A stretch of DNA of 64,000 nucleotides, taken from assembly GCA_963739345.1 (NCBI GenBank), contig CAVUAA010000001.1:992001-1056000 (forward strand). The letters run 5' to 3'. This document shows positions 42,208-51,485 of this stretch, one piece after another. A program made the position numbers and the translations under genes. The DNA comes from CAVUAA01 sp963739345. GTDB taxonomy: Bacteria; Chlamydiota; Chlamydiia; Chlamydiales; JAFEGQ01. The notes below the pieces were generated by a model, which worked only from the letters and a program-made list of their open reading frames with translations, ran no database searches and was not told where the DNA came from. Positions within the stretch are counted from its first letter, which is position 1. Every line of letters begins with the position of its first letter.

Positions 42208-44018
42208 CGGTTACAGACTTTGCAAGGTTACGGGGCTGGTCGATCTCGGTCCCCCGCTCATAGGCGATGTCGTAGGCGAGCAGCTGAGTCACTACGGTAG
42301 TGAGAATAGGAGCAAGCTCGTCAATGGTGGGCGGGACCCAGAGGATGTGGTCGGTGATGCGGGTGATCGCCTCATTCCCCTCTTCTGCGATAGCGAGGAT
42401 GGGGCCGCCACGCGCTTTGATCTCCATCAGGTTGCTGTGCAGTTTTTCGAGGGTCACCTTATTGGCGCAGCAGGCGACGGTGAGGCACTCGTCGCCGATG
42501 AGGGCGATGGGGCCATGCTTCATCTCGCCGGCGGGATAGCCGTTGGCATTGACGTAGGCGATCTCTTTGAGCTTGAGCGCCCCCTCGAGTGCGGTTGGGT
42601 ACATGTAGTGGCGGCCAAGGAAGAAGAAGTTCTCAAACCGGGCGAACTGCTTTGCTGCAGTTTGGATCGTCTCCCGCTGATCGAGAATGCTCTGAATCTG
42701 GTCGGGGAGCGCTTTGAGGGCGCGGATGAACTCGGCGCCACGCACCTGAGACATATCGCGCATACGGGCGAGGAGGAGGGAGAAGAGGGAGAGGACGGCG
42801 AGTTGAGAGGTAAACGCTTTGGTGGAGGCGACGCCAATCTCAGGACCGGCGCGAAGAAAGAGGGTGCAGTCAGCTTCGCGCGCGAGGGTGGAGCCCTGCA
42901 CGTTGCAGATGGCGATGACGGGTGCACCCTTCGCCTGCGTTTCGCGGACGGCGGCGATGGTGTCGGCGGTCTCTCCTGATTGAGAGAGGGCGAGGACGAG
43001 AGTCCCCTCTTCCACGATTGGGTTTTTATAGCGGTATTCGGAGGAGATCTGCACCTCGACGGGGATGCGCGCCTGCTGCTCGATCATGTAGGCGGCGATG
43101 AGGCCGGCGTGGTAGGAGGTGCCGCAGGCGAGGACGAGAATCCGGCGAACGGCATGTAAATCAAGGTCGAGCTCGTCGAATTTGGCGGTGCCCGCCTGCT
43201 CGATGTAGCGGGAGAGAAGGGCGTTGCGAATGGTCTGCGGCTGCTCGTCAATCTCTTTGAGCATGAAGTGATCGTATTCGCCCTTAGAGGCGGCCTCATA
43301 ACGGGCCTCAATTCTCTCGGTTTCACGCAACACCTGCTCAGCGGTCTCATCGTAGATCTCAAAACCATCTGGTGTGATGCGAGCCACCTCACTGTCAGTG
43401 AGGTAGAGGACGTCGTTGGTGTGAACGAGGAAGGCGCTTGTGTCGGAGGCGATGAACGCCTCGCCGTTGCCAATCCCAATCGCAAGAGGGCTTTGCCGGG
43501 CGGCGGCGATGATCTGCTCAGGGTGGTCCCTGTGGACAACTGCAATGCCGAGCGCCCCTTCAAGCATCGGTATCGCCTCCTGCACTGCTTGTAGGATATC
43601 ACCTCTATACAGAGAGCCTATGAGCTGCGCGATCACCTCCGTGTCGGTCTCAGATTGGAACTCGATCCCCTGCGCCATCAGTTGAGCGCGGAGGGCGTCG
43701 TGGTTTTCAATAATCCCATTGTGGACGACAGCCAGACTCTTCGAAGCATCAAGATGAGGATGAGCATTGAGAGAGGAGGGCTTACCATGGGTTGCCCAGC
43801 GGGTGTGAGCGATGGCGGTGTCGAGGCAGAGGTCCTCTAGATTACTTTGGAGGTCGGCCACCTTCCCCTTTACCTTACGAAAGAGGAGCTCACCATTGTG
43901 AAGACCTGCGATGCCGGCCGAATCGTAGCCCCGATATTCAAGGCGCTTGAGCCCCTGAATGAGAGAGAGCAACGGTCTCTTTCCGCTGACGACCGACGTA
44001 GCCAAAGATCCCGCACAT
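42200..44018 (-). CDS. glmS: Glucosamine-6-phosphate synthase, with a single-base frameshift near the start
   Basis: Makes glucosamine-6-P from fructose-6-P and glutamine. The ATG at 44018 begins MCGIFGYVGRQRK with the nucleophile C2; the main frame continues RPLLSLIQGLKRLEYRGYDS. Joining them needs removal of one base near 43977, giving 605 residues, the family length. The glutaminase domain has AHTRWATHGKPS and HNGIIENH; the two SIS domains carry SGETADTIAA, and the C-terminus ends RNLAKSVTVE. A GTG at 44023 opens the main frame but would lose the catalytic cysteine. Follows glmM with a 1-nt gap. Confidence 0.92.
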
Positions 44019-44019
44019 C

Positions 44020-45375
44020 TCACACTCCTATTTCACTTTGAATCACATTGGCGATCGTCTGCGCACCCTCTTCAACGAGAGGACCATCGGCCCCTTCTAC
44101 CATCACACGGCAGATTGACTCAGTCCCCGAGTAGCGGACCAGCACCCGCCCCTCCTTCAGAAGAGTCGCTTCAATATCGCGCACCACCTCTTGGGCTCTT
44201 GCCAAGCTGTCGAGCGGCGGCTTTTCACGGACGACGATGTTGATCAGCTGTTGCGGGTAGCGCTCGACAAAGGCAGCGAGGTCGCCGAGGCTCTTTCCTG
44301 TCTCGACCATCACCCGGAGCACCTGCAAACCCGACACCAATCCGTCGCCGGTGGTGTTGTGATCTAAGAAGATGGTGTGACCACTCTGTTCGCCTCCAAG
44401 CGAGAGTCCCCGCTTCAGCATCTCCTGAATCACCAGACGATCACCCACACCAGAAAGGGGCATGTCGATGCCCAGCCTCTCGAGTGAGCGGATGACGCCT
44501 AGGTTGGTCATGACGGTGCCAACCACCGCATTCCCTCGTAGCGCCTTCTTCTCTTTGAGATCGCGCGCGCAGATGGCGAGGATGGCGTCGCCATCAATCA
44601 CCCGTCCCTGCTCGTCAGCCATGATCACCCGGTCGGCATCCCCATCGAGAGCCATCCCGCAATGAGCGCCATGCTCACGCACCAGTGCGCCCATCTTTTC
44701 GGGATGCAACGCGCCACATTCGGCGTTGATGTTGAGACCGTCAGGGTTGACCCCCACGGCGATCACCTCCGCGCCCAACTCTTCAAGAGCGAGCGGCGCC
44801 ACTCGGTAGCCCGCCCCATTGGCGCAGTCGAGAACAATTTTTAGACCCTCAAGTGAGAGTCTGCGTGGCAGGCTCGCCTTGGCAAATTCGATGTAGCGCC
44901 CCTGCCCGTCGATCACGCGGGCGTTCTTGCCCACCTGATGGTCGGCCGGCAACGACTCGTCGTGCCGCCCTTCAAAGACCGCCAGCTCAATCTCCTGCTC
45001 CACCTCCCGCTCGAGCTTGAACCCTTCGGGAGAGAAAAACTTAATTCCATTGTCGTAGTAGGGATTGTGTGAGGCGGAGATGACAATGCCCGCATCGGCC
45101 CGAAAAGCTCTTGTGATGTAAGCGACCGCGGGAGTTGGCAGCGGCCCCAGCATATGAGTGTCCACCCCCATCGAGTTGAGACCTGCGACAAGCGCACTCT
45201 CAATCATGTATCCGGACAGTCTCGTGTCCTTCCCAATCACCACTCTGTGCTTGCCCGCGCGGCGACGAAACACCGTCCCTGCCGCTCTTCCGAGCGCCAG
45301 CGCAGTCTCCACCGTCATCGGCTCCCGGTTGGCGTGCCCACGCACCCCATCTGTCCCAAATAGTTTCTTAGACAT
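44020..45375 (-). CDS. glmM: Phosphoglucosamine mutase
   Basis: 451 residues from the ATG at 45375, starting MSKKLFGTDGVRG. Converts glucosamine-6-P to glucosamine-1-P for UDP-GlcNAc. The phosphoserine loop is ISASHNPYYDNG (S102), the metal loop MALDGDADRVIM, the sugar loop GGEQSGHTIF and the phosphate-binding VRYSGTES. It is coupled to glmS and divergent from pcnB, with overlapping promoters between them. Confidence 0.96.
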   Translation of the reverse strand: MSKKLFGTDGVRGHANREPMTVETALALGRAAGTVFRRRAGKHRVVIGKDTRLSGYMIESALVAGLNSMGVDTHMLGPLPTPAVAYITRAFRADAGIVISASHNPYYDNGIKFFSPEGFKLEREVEQEIELAVFEGRHDESLPADHQVGKNARVIDGQGRYIEFAKASLPRRLSLEGLKIVLDCANGAGYRVAPLALEELGAEVIAVGVNPDGLNINAECGALHPEKMGALVREHGAHCGMALDGDADRVIMADEQGRVIDGDAILAICARDLKEKKALRGNAVVGTVMTNLGVIRSLERLGIDMPLSGVGDRLVIQEMLKRGLSLGGEQSGHTIFLDHNTTGDGLVSGLQVLRVMVETGKSLGDLAAFVERYPQQLINIVVREKPPLDSLARAQEVVRDIEATLLKEGRVLVRYSGTESICRVMVEGADGPLVEEGAQTIANVIQSEIGV

Positions 45376-45385
45376 AGACGCGATA

Positions 45386-45448
45386 AGTATCCCAGATTTC
45401 GAGTACTGAAGCAAGAGGGTTGAGAATATCGCGCACACTCTCTATGAT
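45386..45448. promoter_or_regulatory. Divergent promoters of glmM (-) and pcnB (+)
   Basis: Minus strand: TTGCTT (45414-45409), 17 nt, GATACT (45391-45386), with the glmM ATG 10 nt beyond. Plus strand: TTGAGA (45420-45425), 17 nt, TATGAT (45443-45448), with the pcnB GTG 8 nt beyond. Both leaders are too short for a ribosome binding site. Confidence 0.7.
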
Positions 45449-45456
45449 CCCCGGCC

Positions 45457-46692
45457 GTGCAACCAAAAATCTATACCGCCGATGATCACCATGTACGCGA
45501 CGAGCTCGTCAATGAGCACGCTGTTTCTGTGCTGCGCGAACTTCAAGAGGCGGGCTACGTCGCCTATCTTGTGGGCGGCGGAGTGCGTGATCTCCTCCTA
45601 GGAAAAGAGCCAAAAGATTTTGACATCTCCACCTCAGCCCGGCCAGAGGAAGTGAAGGAAGTTTTTGGTCGCCGCTGCCTACTCATTGGCCGCCGTTTCC
45701 GCCTCGCCCACGTCCGCTACGGCAAGGAAATCATTGAGGTGGCCACCTTCCGTGCAGGCGACGCAGAAGATGAAGAGCTGATCACCCGCGACAACATTTG
45801 GGGGACGCCAGAAGAGGATGTCCTCCGCCGCGACTTCACCATCAACGGCCTCCTCTACGACCCCTCCGATCACAAAATTATCGACTATGTAGGTGGCTTC
45901 GAAGATCTCCAAAAACACCTCCTCCGCTCAATCGGCGATCCGGTGAAGCGGTTCCGCCAAGATCCTGTCCGGATGATCCGCGCTCTAAAATTCCGCGCCC
46001 GCTTCGATTTCAAAATCGACCCACAAGTGGACGAAGCAATCTTCGAATGCCGGCGAGAAATTCTAAAAAGCGCCCCTGCCCGCCTCCTTGAAGAGCTCCT
46101 CCGCATGCTCGAGTCGGGCGCAGCACAACCTTTCTTTGATCTGATGCTTCAGCACCGCCTCCTTGACCTTCTCCTCCCCACCGTCGCCGAGACACTGCAA
46201 GGGGAAGCTGGCGACGACGTGCGCACCTACCTAAAAGCAGCCGACGAATGGATGCAGACCCGGCCGCCAGAGCCTCCCGACCGGGCCTCCCTCGCCTCCT
46301 GCCTCCTCTACCCCCTCCTCGACAAAGCACTAAAAGTCCACTTTCTCGACAAGGGCAAAGTGCCAAGCCTTAGCGTCATCCACGGCCTCTGCGCCGACCT
46401 CATCCAAGACGCCTTCGTCGACATCTATCCCCGCTTCACCCGCCGCCTCTGCTACACCGCCCTCTTTATCCTCGATGCCCAATACCGGATGACCCCCCTC
46501 ACCAAAAGAAAGATCGCCGGCGACCGCCTCACCAAACACCCCGACTACCGCCCTGCTGTCCAGTTCCTCCGCATCCGCTCCCTCGTCAACCCCGAACTGC
46601 GCGAGAGCTACGAGACCTGGCGAAACCTCGCTCCTGCCGAGGCACCACGCCCCTCAGCCAAACGGCGTCCCCGCCGGAGAAAGCGGCGATGA
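45457..46692 (+). CDS. pcnB: Poly(A) polymerase / CCA-adding-type nucleotidyltransferase
   Basis: 411 residues with a GTG start placed directly after the promoter. The class II nucleotidyltransferase head has LVGGGVRDLLLGKEPKDFDI with D54 and D56 as metal ligands, then RRFRLAHVRYG and EDVLRRDFTINGLLYD. The very basic tail (PSAKRRPRRRKRR) is typical of PcnB-type poly(A) polymerases. It precedes lpxB as in C. trachomatis, here with a hydrolase gene inserted between. Confidence 0.88.
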   Translation: MQPKIYTADDHHVRDELVNEHAVSVLRELQEAGYVAYLVGGGVRDLLLGKEPKDFDISTSARPEEVKEVFGRRCLLIGRRFRLAHVRYGKEIIEVATFRAGDAEDEELITRDNIWGTPEEDVLRRDFTINGLLYDPSDHKIIDYVGGFEDLQKHLLRSIGDPVKRFRQDPVRMIRALKFRARFDFKIDPQVDEAIFECRREILKSAPARLLEELLRMLESGAAQPFFDLMLQHRLLDLLLPTVAETLQGEAGDDVRTYLKAADEWMQTRPPEPPDRASLASCLLYPLLDKALKVHFLDKGKVPSLSVIHGLCADLIQDAFVDIYPRFTRRLCYTALFILDAQYRMTPLTKRKIAGDRLTKHPDYRPAVQFLRIRSLVNPELRESYETWRNLAPAEAPRPSAKRRPRRRKRR

Positions 46693-47372
46693 AAACCGCC
46701 GAAGTTGCCGGCCAGACCGTCTACTTCACCGGCCCTGACCTCGCAGACGGCCCTCTTCCTGCCTTCTTCTACTTCTCCCTCGCAGGCGATGAGAGCTTAC
46801 AGCTAGAGCCATTCAACACCCCCATCACCCTCCTTGCAGACGCTCCCGTCCGCTGCTTTTCTCTTACCCTCCCCGCCCACGGCCCCGGCTTCGACAAACA
46901 CACCGCCGTCCAACACTGGCAAGAGCACCCGCATGAGATAGAAGCATGGCTTCTAGAAGCCCACGCCGTCATCACAACCCTCCTTGACCAAGGGACTATC
47001 ACCACCCTCGCAGCAGGGGGCCTCTCTCGCGGTGGTCTCATCGCCACCCACCTAGCCGCCCTTGAGCCCCGCATCATAGCGGTCGTCGCCTTCGCCCCCC
47101 TCATCAAACTCGCCCACCTCTCCCTCCTCACCCTTATCGACAAGCTCATCCACACCCACATCCGCTTCTATGTTGGTAACCGAGACACCGCCGTCGGCAC
47201 CGACAACGTCTTCGCCTTCATCCACTCCCTCACCGAAGCCGCCTTTGCCGCAGGCAACCGTTCCCCCCACGCCGAGCTCTACATCCGCCCCTCCATCGGC
47301 CACCGAGGCCACGGCACCCCTCCAGACGCCTTTGCTGAAGGAGCGAACTGGATCCGGACGCAGCTCACATGA
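46689..47372 (+). CDS. Alpha/beta hydrolase (dienelactone-hydrolase-like)
   Basis: 227 residues, cytosolic. Nucleophile elbow GGLSRGG (S113) and a likely catalytic histidine in IGHRGHGTPP near residue 210. It overlaps pcnB by 4 bp and the lpxB start by 4 bp (ATGA), so it is translated as part of the unit. Substrate unknown. Confidence 0.78.
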   Translation: MKTAEVAGQTVYFTGPDLADGPLPAFFYFSLAGDESLQLEPFNTPITLLADAPVRCFSLTLPAHGPGFDKHTAVQHWQEHPHEIEAWLLEAHAVITTLLDQGTITTLAAGGLSRGGLIATHLAALEPRIIAVVAFAPLIKLAHLSLLTLIDKLIHTHIRFYVGNRDTAVGTDNVFAFIHSLTEAAFAAGNRSPHAELYIRPSIGHRGHGTPPDAFAEGANWIRTQLT

Positions 47373-48658
47373 ACAACCCCCCTTGCCCTCTAGCTCGTGA
47401 TCCCAGCCGAGGCCATTTTTCTCCGCTGGCGAGCGGCGCGAGGAAGCCGATAGCCGACGGTGCTATCGGTGACGAGCAACGCGACGCCAGCGGAAAAAAG
47501 GGACCGGCTACCGCGATTGCGGATAGAGGACAAGGGGGGTTGCACATCTTTCTTATTGCGGGCGAAGCGTCGGGCGACCTCCACGGTGCCCGCCTCGCCA
47601 AAGCGCTAGCAGGGCACTCTCTCTACGGCGTCGCCGGCCCCCGCATGCGCGCCGCCGGCGTCGAAGCCATTCTCCAATCAGAAGACTTCCAAATCATGGG
47701 GTTCATCGACGTCCTCCGCGCCCTTCCCCACCTGAAAAAACAACTCCAAACCTGCGTCGATGCCATTCTCTCTCGCCAACCAGAAGTGGTTGTCACCATC
47801 GACTACGCCGGCTTCAACATGCGCCTCCACCGCCGTCTCCGTAAGGCCGGCTACAAAGGCCGAATCGTCCAATACATCTCTCCCAAAGTGTGGGCGTGGG
47901 GCAAACATCGCATCAAAAAACTGGCCAAAACCCTCGACCTCCTCCTCGTCATCTTTCCCTTCGAGACCGAAGTATTCACAGGAACCTCCCTCCCCGTCGA
48001 ATATGTGGGTAATCCCCTCACCGAAGAGATCTCCGAGTTCACCCCCGACCCCAATTTCCGCGCAGACCACGGCTTCTCCCCCGACTCACACATCCTCGGC
48101 ATCTTCCCCGGCAGCCGCAAAGCTGAGATCAATCTCAACTTACCGGCCCAGCTCGCCACCGTCGAAAAATTGCGCGCTCAATTCCCCCACCTAGAGTTTG
48201 GCCTCTCTGTCGCCAACGACACCGTTGCCTCCCTCATCGGCAATCCTCCAGGCATCCGCCTCATTGGCGCTTCTGACCAGCTCATGCACCACTCCCGCGC
48301 CGCCCTCGCAACGTCTGGCACCGTCAACCTCCAGCTCGCCCTCCACCAAACACCAACCGTCGTCGTCTACCGCCTCACCTGGCTCAACGCCATCCTCGCC
48401 CGCCTCATCTTCCGCATCAACCTCCCCCACTACAGCATCGTCAATATCTGCGCACAAAAGACCCTCTTCCCCGAACTCATTCACACCCAGTTTACCGCCA
48501 AGAACGCCACCCGCCACCTCGCCTCCCTCCTCACCGACGGCCCCACCCGCACCACCTGCCTCGAGGGCTGCGCCGCCCTCGCCCAAACCCTCCAAACCTC
48601 TAACCCGTCCACCCACGCCGCCAAGCTCATCACAAGGAACATTGATGGAGACAGCTAA
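47369..48658 (+). CDS. lpxB: Lipid-A-disaccharide synthase with a repeat-derived N-terminal extension
   Basis: GT19 enzyme joining UDP-2,3-diacylglucosamine and lipid X; peripheral inner-membrane protein. The conserved protein begins HIFLIAGEASGDLHGARLAK, at residue 59 of this 429-residue frame. The preceding 58 codons, from the ATG coupled to the previous stop, are supplied by a repeat (47375-47541) with no stop codon. A TTG directly before HIF could be an alternative start, but its ribosome binding site would be too close. Other motifs: TIDYAGFNMRLHRRLRKAG, YISPKVWAWG, GIFPGSRKAEI and ATSGTVNLQLAL. Confidence 0.93.
   Translation: MNNPPCPLARDPSRGHFSPLASGARKPIADGAIGDEQRDASGKKGPATAIADRGQGGLHIFLIAGEASGDLHGARLAKALAGHSLYGVAGPRMRAAGVEAILQSEDFQIMGFIDVLRALPHLKKQLQTCVDAILSRQPEVVVTIDYAGFNMRLHRRLRKAGYKGRIVQYISPKVWAWGKHRIKKLAKTLDLLLVIFPFETEVFTGTSLPVEYVGNPLTEEISEFTPDPNFRADHGFSPDSHILGIFPGSRKAEINLNLPAQLATVEKLRAQFPHLEFGLSVANDTVASLIGNPPGIRLIGASDQLMHHSRAALATSGTVNLQLALHQTPTVVVYRLTWLNAILARLIFRINLPHYSIVNICAQKTLFPELIHTQFTAKNATRHLASLLTDGPTRTTCLEGCAALAQTLQTSNPSTHAAKLITRNIDGDS
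47375..47541 (+). mobile_element. MITE-like repeat inside the lpxB frame (third family, copy 1)
   Basis: 167 bp bounded by AACCCCCCTTGCCCTC (47375-47390) and, on the other strand, AACCCCCCTTGTCCTC (47541-47526), 15/16 identical. The 138-bp core 47389-47526 recurs inverted at 51942-52078. The core contains the hairpin CCGATAG-9 nt-CTATCGG. It is open in the lpxB frame and encodes ARDPSRGHFSPLASGARKPI and onward. Confidence 0.82.
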
Positions 48659-50012
48659 AACGTACAAAAATACCCTACCCTTGGGCTTTGCAAAAGACCT
48701 CTTCTCGCTTCTTGTTAATAAATATCTCAACCCAGAAGACCGAGCTGCACTAGCTCGCGTCTGCAAGTACGCTCTTACGCGGATTGAGAACCAACCCTCA
48801 TGGAGGGTGGAAATCGAACAGCGATGGGGCCAAGTCGTCGACTGGAATGGCACCCCGCTCAACCTGTATGCGAATCTCCGCCAATCGGAGCACGAGCTAT
48901 TCACAGGCAAGTTTAAAGAACAAGTCATCAACGCAGATGATCGTACATTGGGCGCGTACTCTTTCTTCGAAAGGCAAAGCGGGTTCTCCACTTTGAGCCA
49001 CAAATTGATCCATTCCACTCAAGGAGCGGCAGTTCTCACTACTCTACGTCGCCAATCGCCTAATGGGGCAACGATTGATGGTAGCATTGCTCTAACCAGA
49101 CTGGCCGACCAGTGCTCAGATTTGTTGCTGAAGATAGGCCCCAATGTGAAGATGGCGAAAGCACATCTATCGCAAACAGCTACCCATATTATTTTTCTCG
49201 ACCGTAATGAGTTGCAGGTGCACTCCTCTTTGACGAAAGATAAATGGAAAAAACCGTACCAACTACCATTCGTGAATTCCCTCTGCGAAGACATGGTGGT
49301 CCAGGGTGATGATATGTGGGTTTGTGGCGTGACGCAAACCTCTTTCGCCTATCGAAACCACCATCTCGAAGGGAAGCTGATCGAGATCAAAACAACCGAT
49401 ACTAGCGACTTCTCTCGGCTCTCCATGCTCGCATCTGGCAAGAGCATTATAGTCGCCTTCTCGCGAGAACACAAAGTCTACTGCCTGACTCTTGGCCAGG
49501 AGGAACAGGAGGCGCTCAACCCAGTGACTGAAATGACAGAAGCAGTCACCTCTCTCTGTCTTTTCTCTCACAACAACCGCTGCTCACTCGCCATCAATAC
49601 CGCTGACAACATCATCTCCCTATGGGATTGCCAGCTTCAGAGTACGACATCCACTCTCAATCATGAGGGCCGCGCGGGATTTATCCGGAACATCCCCTAC
49701 TGGGGAGTGGTTCTTTTCAACCAGTTTGGCGAATCCTTTCAGTGGGACCTAGAAAATCGCCAGTTGATCGAAAGTAGCGGGCCGCCTACACCCATCGAAG
49801 GCATCTCGCCACCCAAGTATCTCGACGAACTCTTTGAGTTTAACCCCAACGCACATGCTCGGGCTGCACTTGTCATCCAAGAGGGCTTTCTCCGCCTCGT
49901 CATTCTGAACAAACACCACGCGACCATCTTCACCCCCCACTGCGCCCCCCTAGATTCGAACGTGCCGAGCTGGATAGACACCATCACAAACTGGTTTTGG
50001 GGCACGACCTGA
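48645..50012 (+). CDS. F-box protein with WD40-like propeller (putative ubiquitin-ligase adaptor)
   Basis: 455 residues from the ATG at 48645 (AAGGA 6 nt upstream), overlapping lpxB by 14 bp. Residues 11-60 read like an F-box: LPLGFAKDLFSLL, then YLNPEDRAALARVCKYAL and a Trp/Arg pair (SWRVEIEQRWG). The rest has repeated beta segments such as SLAINTADNIISLWDCQLQS and FNQFGESFQWDLENRQLI, consistent with a WD40-type propeller. F-box proteins bind Skp1 in eukaryotic SCF ligases; amoeba-associated chlamydiae are known to carry some. No signal peptide; type III secretion would be needed. Confidence 0.65.
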   Translation: METAKTYKNTLPLGFAKDLFSLLVNKYLNPEDRAALARVCKYALTRIENQPSWRVEIEQRWGQVVDWNGTPLNLYANLRQSEHELFTGKFKEQVINADDRTLGAYSFFERQSGFSTLSHKLIHSTQGAAVLTTLRRQSPNGATIDGSIALTRLADQCSDLLLKIGPNVKMAKAHLSQTATHIIFLDRNELQVHSSLTKDKWKKPYQLPFVNSLCEDMVVQGDDMWVCGVTQTSFAYRNHHLEGKLIEIKTTDTSDFSRLSMLASGKSIIVAFSREHKVYCLTLGQEEQEALNPVTEMTEAVTSLCLFSHNNRCSLAINTADNIISLWDCQLQSTTSTLNHEGRAGFIRNIPYWGVVLFNQFGESFQWDLENRQLIESSGPPTPIEGISPPKYLDELFEFNPNAHARAALVIQEGFLRLVILNKHHATIFTPHCAPLDSNVPSWIDTITNWFWGTT

Positions 50013-50014
50013 GC

Positions 50015-50410
50015 ATGAAGTTAGTCTATAAAACGGTAATTCGCGAAACGCAGCTCGATCTATTTGGGCATGTGAACAATGCCATCTACCTCGAGCTATA
50101 CGAGGAAGCGCGGTGGGAAATCCTCACTCAAGCCGGCTACGGACTCGATGTGATGGAAGCAACGACTCATGGGATAGTGGTGCTGAAAGCAGAGGTGAGC
50201 TTCCTGAAAGAGCTGCGCAATCGGGATGAGATTGCTATTGATATGCGGCTCGACAAGGTGACACGCAAGCTTTGCACGCTCAAGCAGACGATGCGGCGAG
50301 GCGATGAGGCTTGCTCGGAAGCGACCTTTCTAATGGGCTTTTGGAACATGAAAGAGCGCAAGTTGATGTTGCCTACACCGAAGTGGAAGGGGGCTCTAGG
50401 GATCTCTTGA
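50015..50410 (+). CDS. Acyl-CoA thioesterase, 4-hydroxybenzoyl-CoA thioesterase fold (YbgC-like)
   Basis: 131 residues from the ATG 2 nt after the F-box gene stop. Its signature QLDLFGHVNNAIYLELYEEA contains the catalytic aspartate of YbgC/FadM thioesterases. It overlaps the convergent plsX by 38 bp at the 3' ends. It may trim acyl-CoA in phospholipid metabolism; substrate not visible. Confidence 0.85.
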   Translation: MKLVYKTVIRETQLDLFGHVNNAIYLELYEEARWEILTQAGYGLDVMEATTHGIVVLKAEVSFLKELRNRDEIAIDMRLDKVTRKLCTLKQTMRRGDEACSEATFLMGFWNMKERKLMLPTPKWKGALGIS

Positions 50411-51290
50411 GTTTGTCGATGAGACAGGTTTCAACGAGGCGGATGGCGCCGCGGATGCCGTTCTGAATGGCCTGTTTGGATGAGAAACCGTGACATTTAA
50501 CGACGACGCCGTTGACGCCGGCGACAATGGCGCCGGGATATTCTTCATAGTGAAAGTGGCGGTTAAGGTTGGCAAGGGCCGTTTCGATTTGAGGGGTGAT
50601 GGTGTCGCCAAAGGCTTCGCGTAGGTGGTCGAGGATAAACATGGAGATTCCCTCAGCGGTCTTGAGGAAGATGTTGCCAGAGAAGCCGTCGGTGACTAGC
50701 ACTTCAATGTCGCCGCGAAAGACATCTCGCCCCTCAACGTTGCCGACGAAGGAGAGGTTGGAAGCTTGGAGAAGCTCGAAGGCGTCGCGGATACCCCGAG
50801 TCCCTTTGATGCTTTCAGTGCCGATGTTGAGAAGGCCGACGCGGGGGGTGGTGATGTTTTGTGTGCACTGCTGATAGGCGACCCCTAGCTGAGCGAACTG
50901 GAAATATTGGCGGGGGCGCAGAGAAATATTGGCGCCGACGTCAAGAACGACGAGGTTGCCGGTGAGGGAGGGGAGGGTGGTGAGGAGGCCGGGACGGTCG
51001 ATACCGGTGAGGGTTTTGAGAATGAGGGTGGCGCTGGCGACAAGGGCGCCGGTGTTGCCGAGTGAGACGAGGGCGTCGATCTCGCCGTTGCGGAGTGCGC
51101 GCATGGCGGCGGGAATGGAGGCGTTCCGCTTGCGGCGGAGAGCGAGAAGAGGGTGGTCGTCGGTAGCGATCTCTTCATATTGATCAGGACCAAACGGGAC
51201 CAGCTCGGCGATATCACCAAGCTCATGAACTGCCTCTAGAAGAATCTCCGGGGAGCTGTCGCTCCCCAGGAGGTCAACGCCGATCTTCAT
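50373..51290 (-). CDS. plsX: Phosphate acyltransferase
   Basis: 305 residues. Converts acyl-ACP to acyl-phosphate for phospholipid synthesis. N-terminal MKIGVDLLGSDSSPEILLEA, then LVSLGNTGALVASATLIL, LDVGANISLRPRQYFQFAQL and LVTDGFSGNIFLKTAEG are the PlsX signatures. It is somewhat shorter than the E. coli enzyme. It follows rpmF with a 4-bp overlap, as in most bacteria. Confidence 0.95.
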   Translation of the reverse strand: MKIGVDLLGSDSSPEILLEAVHELGDIAELVPFGPDQYEEIATDDHPLLALRRKRNASIPAAMRALRNGEIDALVSLGNTGALVASATLILKTLTGIDRPGLLTTLPSLTGNLVVLDVGANISLRPRQYFQFAQLGVAYQQCTQNITTPRVGLLNIGTESIKGTRGIRDAFELLQASNLSFVGNVEGRDVFRGDIEVLVTDGFSGNIFLKTAEGISMFILDHLREAFGDTITPQIETALANLNRHFHYEEYPGAIVAGVNGVVVKCHGFSSKQAIQNGIRGAIRLVETCLIDKLKRSLEPPSTSV

Positions 51291-51475
51291 TCGGCTTCTT
51301 GAGTCTGCTCACGTAAAGTCCGTCCGCGGTAAGTGCCGCACTTGGGACAGACGCGGTGGGAAAGCTTCGGCTCGCCACAGGCGGTGCAAGTGGTCGGTTG
51401 CGCTGCGCTGAGCGCATGATGGGCCCGGCCCCGCTTGGAGCGGCCTAGGGAATGTCTATTACGTGGTACTGCCAT
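51287..51475 (-). CDS. rpmF: 50S ribosomal protein L32
   Basis: 62 residues from the ATG at 51475 (AGGAG 7 nt upstream), starting MAVPRNRHSLGRSKRGRAHH. A zinc ribbon is seen as CTACGEPKLSHRVCPKCG. A longer frame from 51568 is not needed. Confidence 0.96.
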   Translation of the reverse strand: MAVPRNRHSLGRSKRGRAHHALSAAQPTTCTACGEPKLSHRVCPKCGTYRGRTLREQTQEAE

Positions 51476-51485
51476 TTCTCTACTC

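Noticed and set aside
48198..48644. 149-codon upstream extension of the F-box gene frame
   Set aside because: It overlaps lpxB in another frame and gives Ser/Pro/Thr-rich shadow sequence; the ATG at 48645 has its own ribosome binding site.
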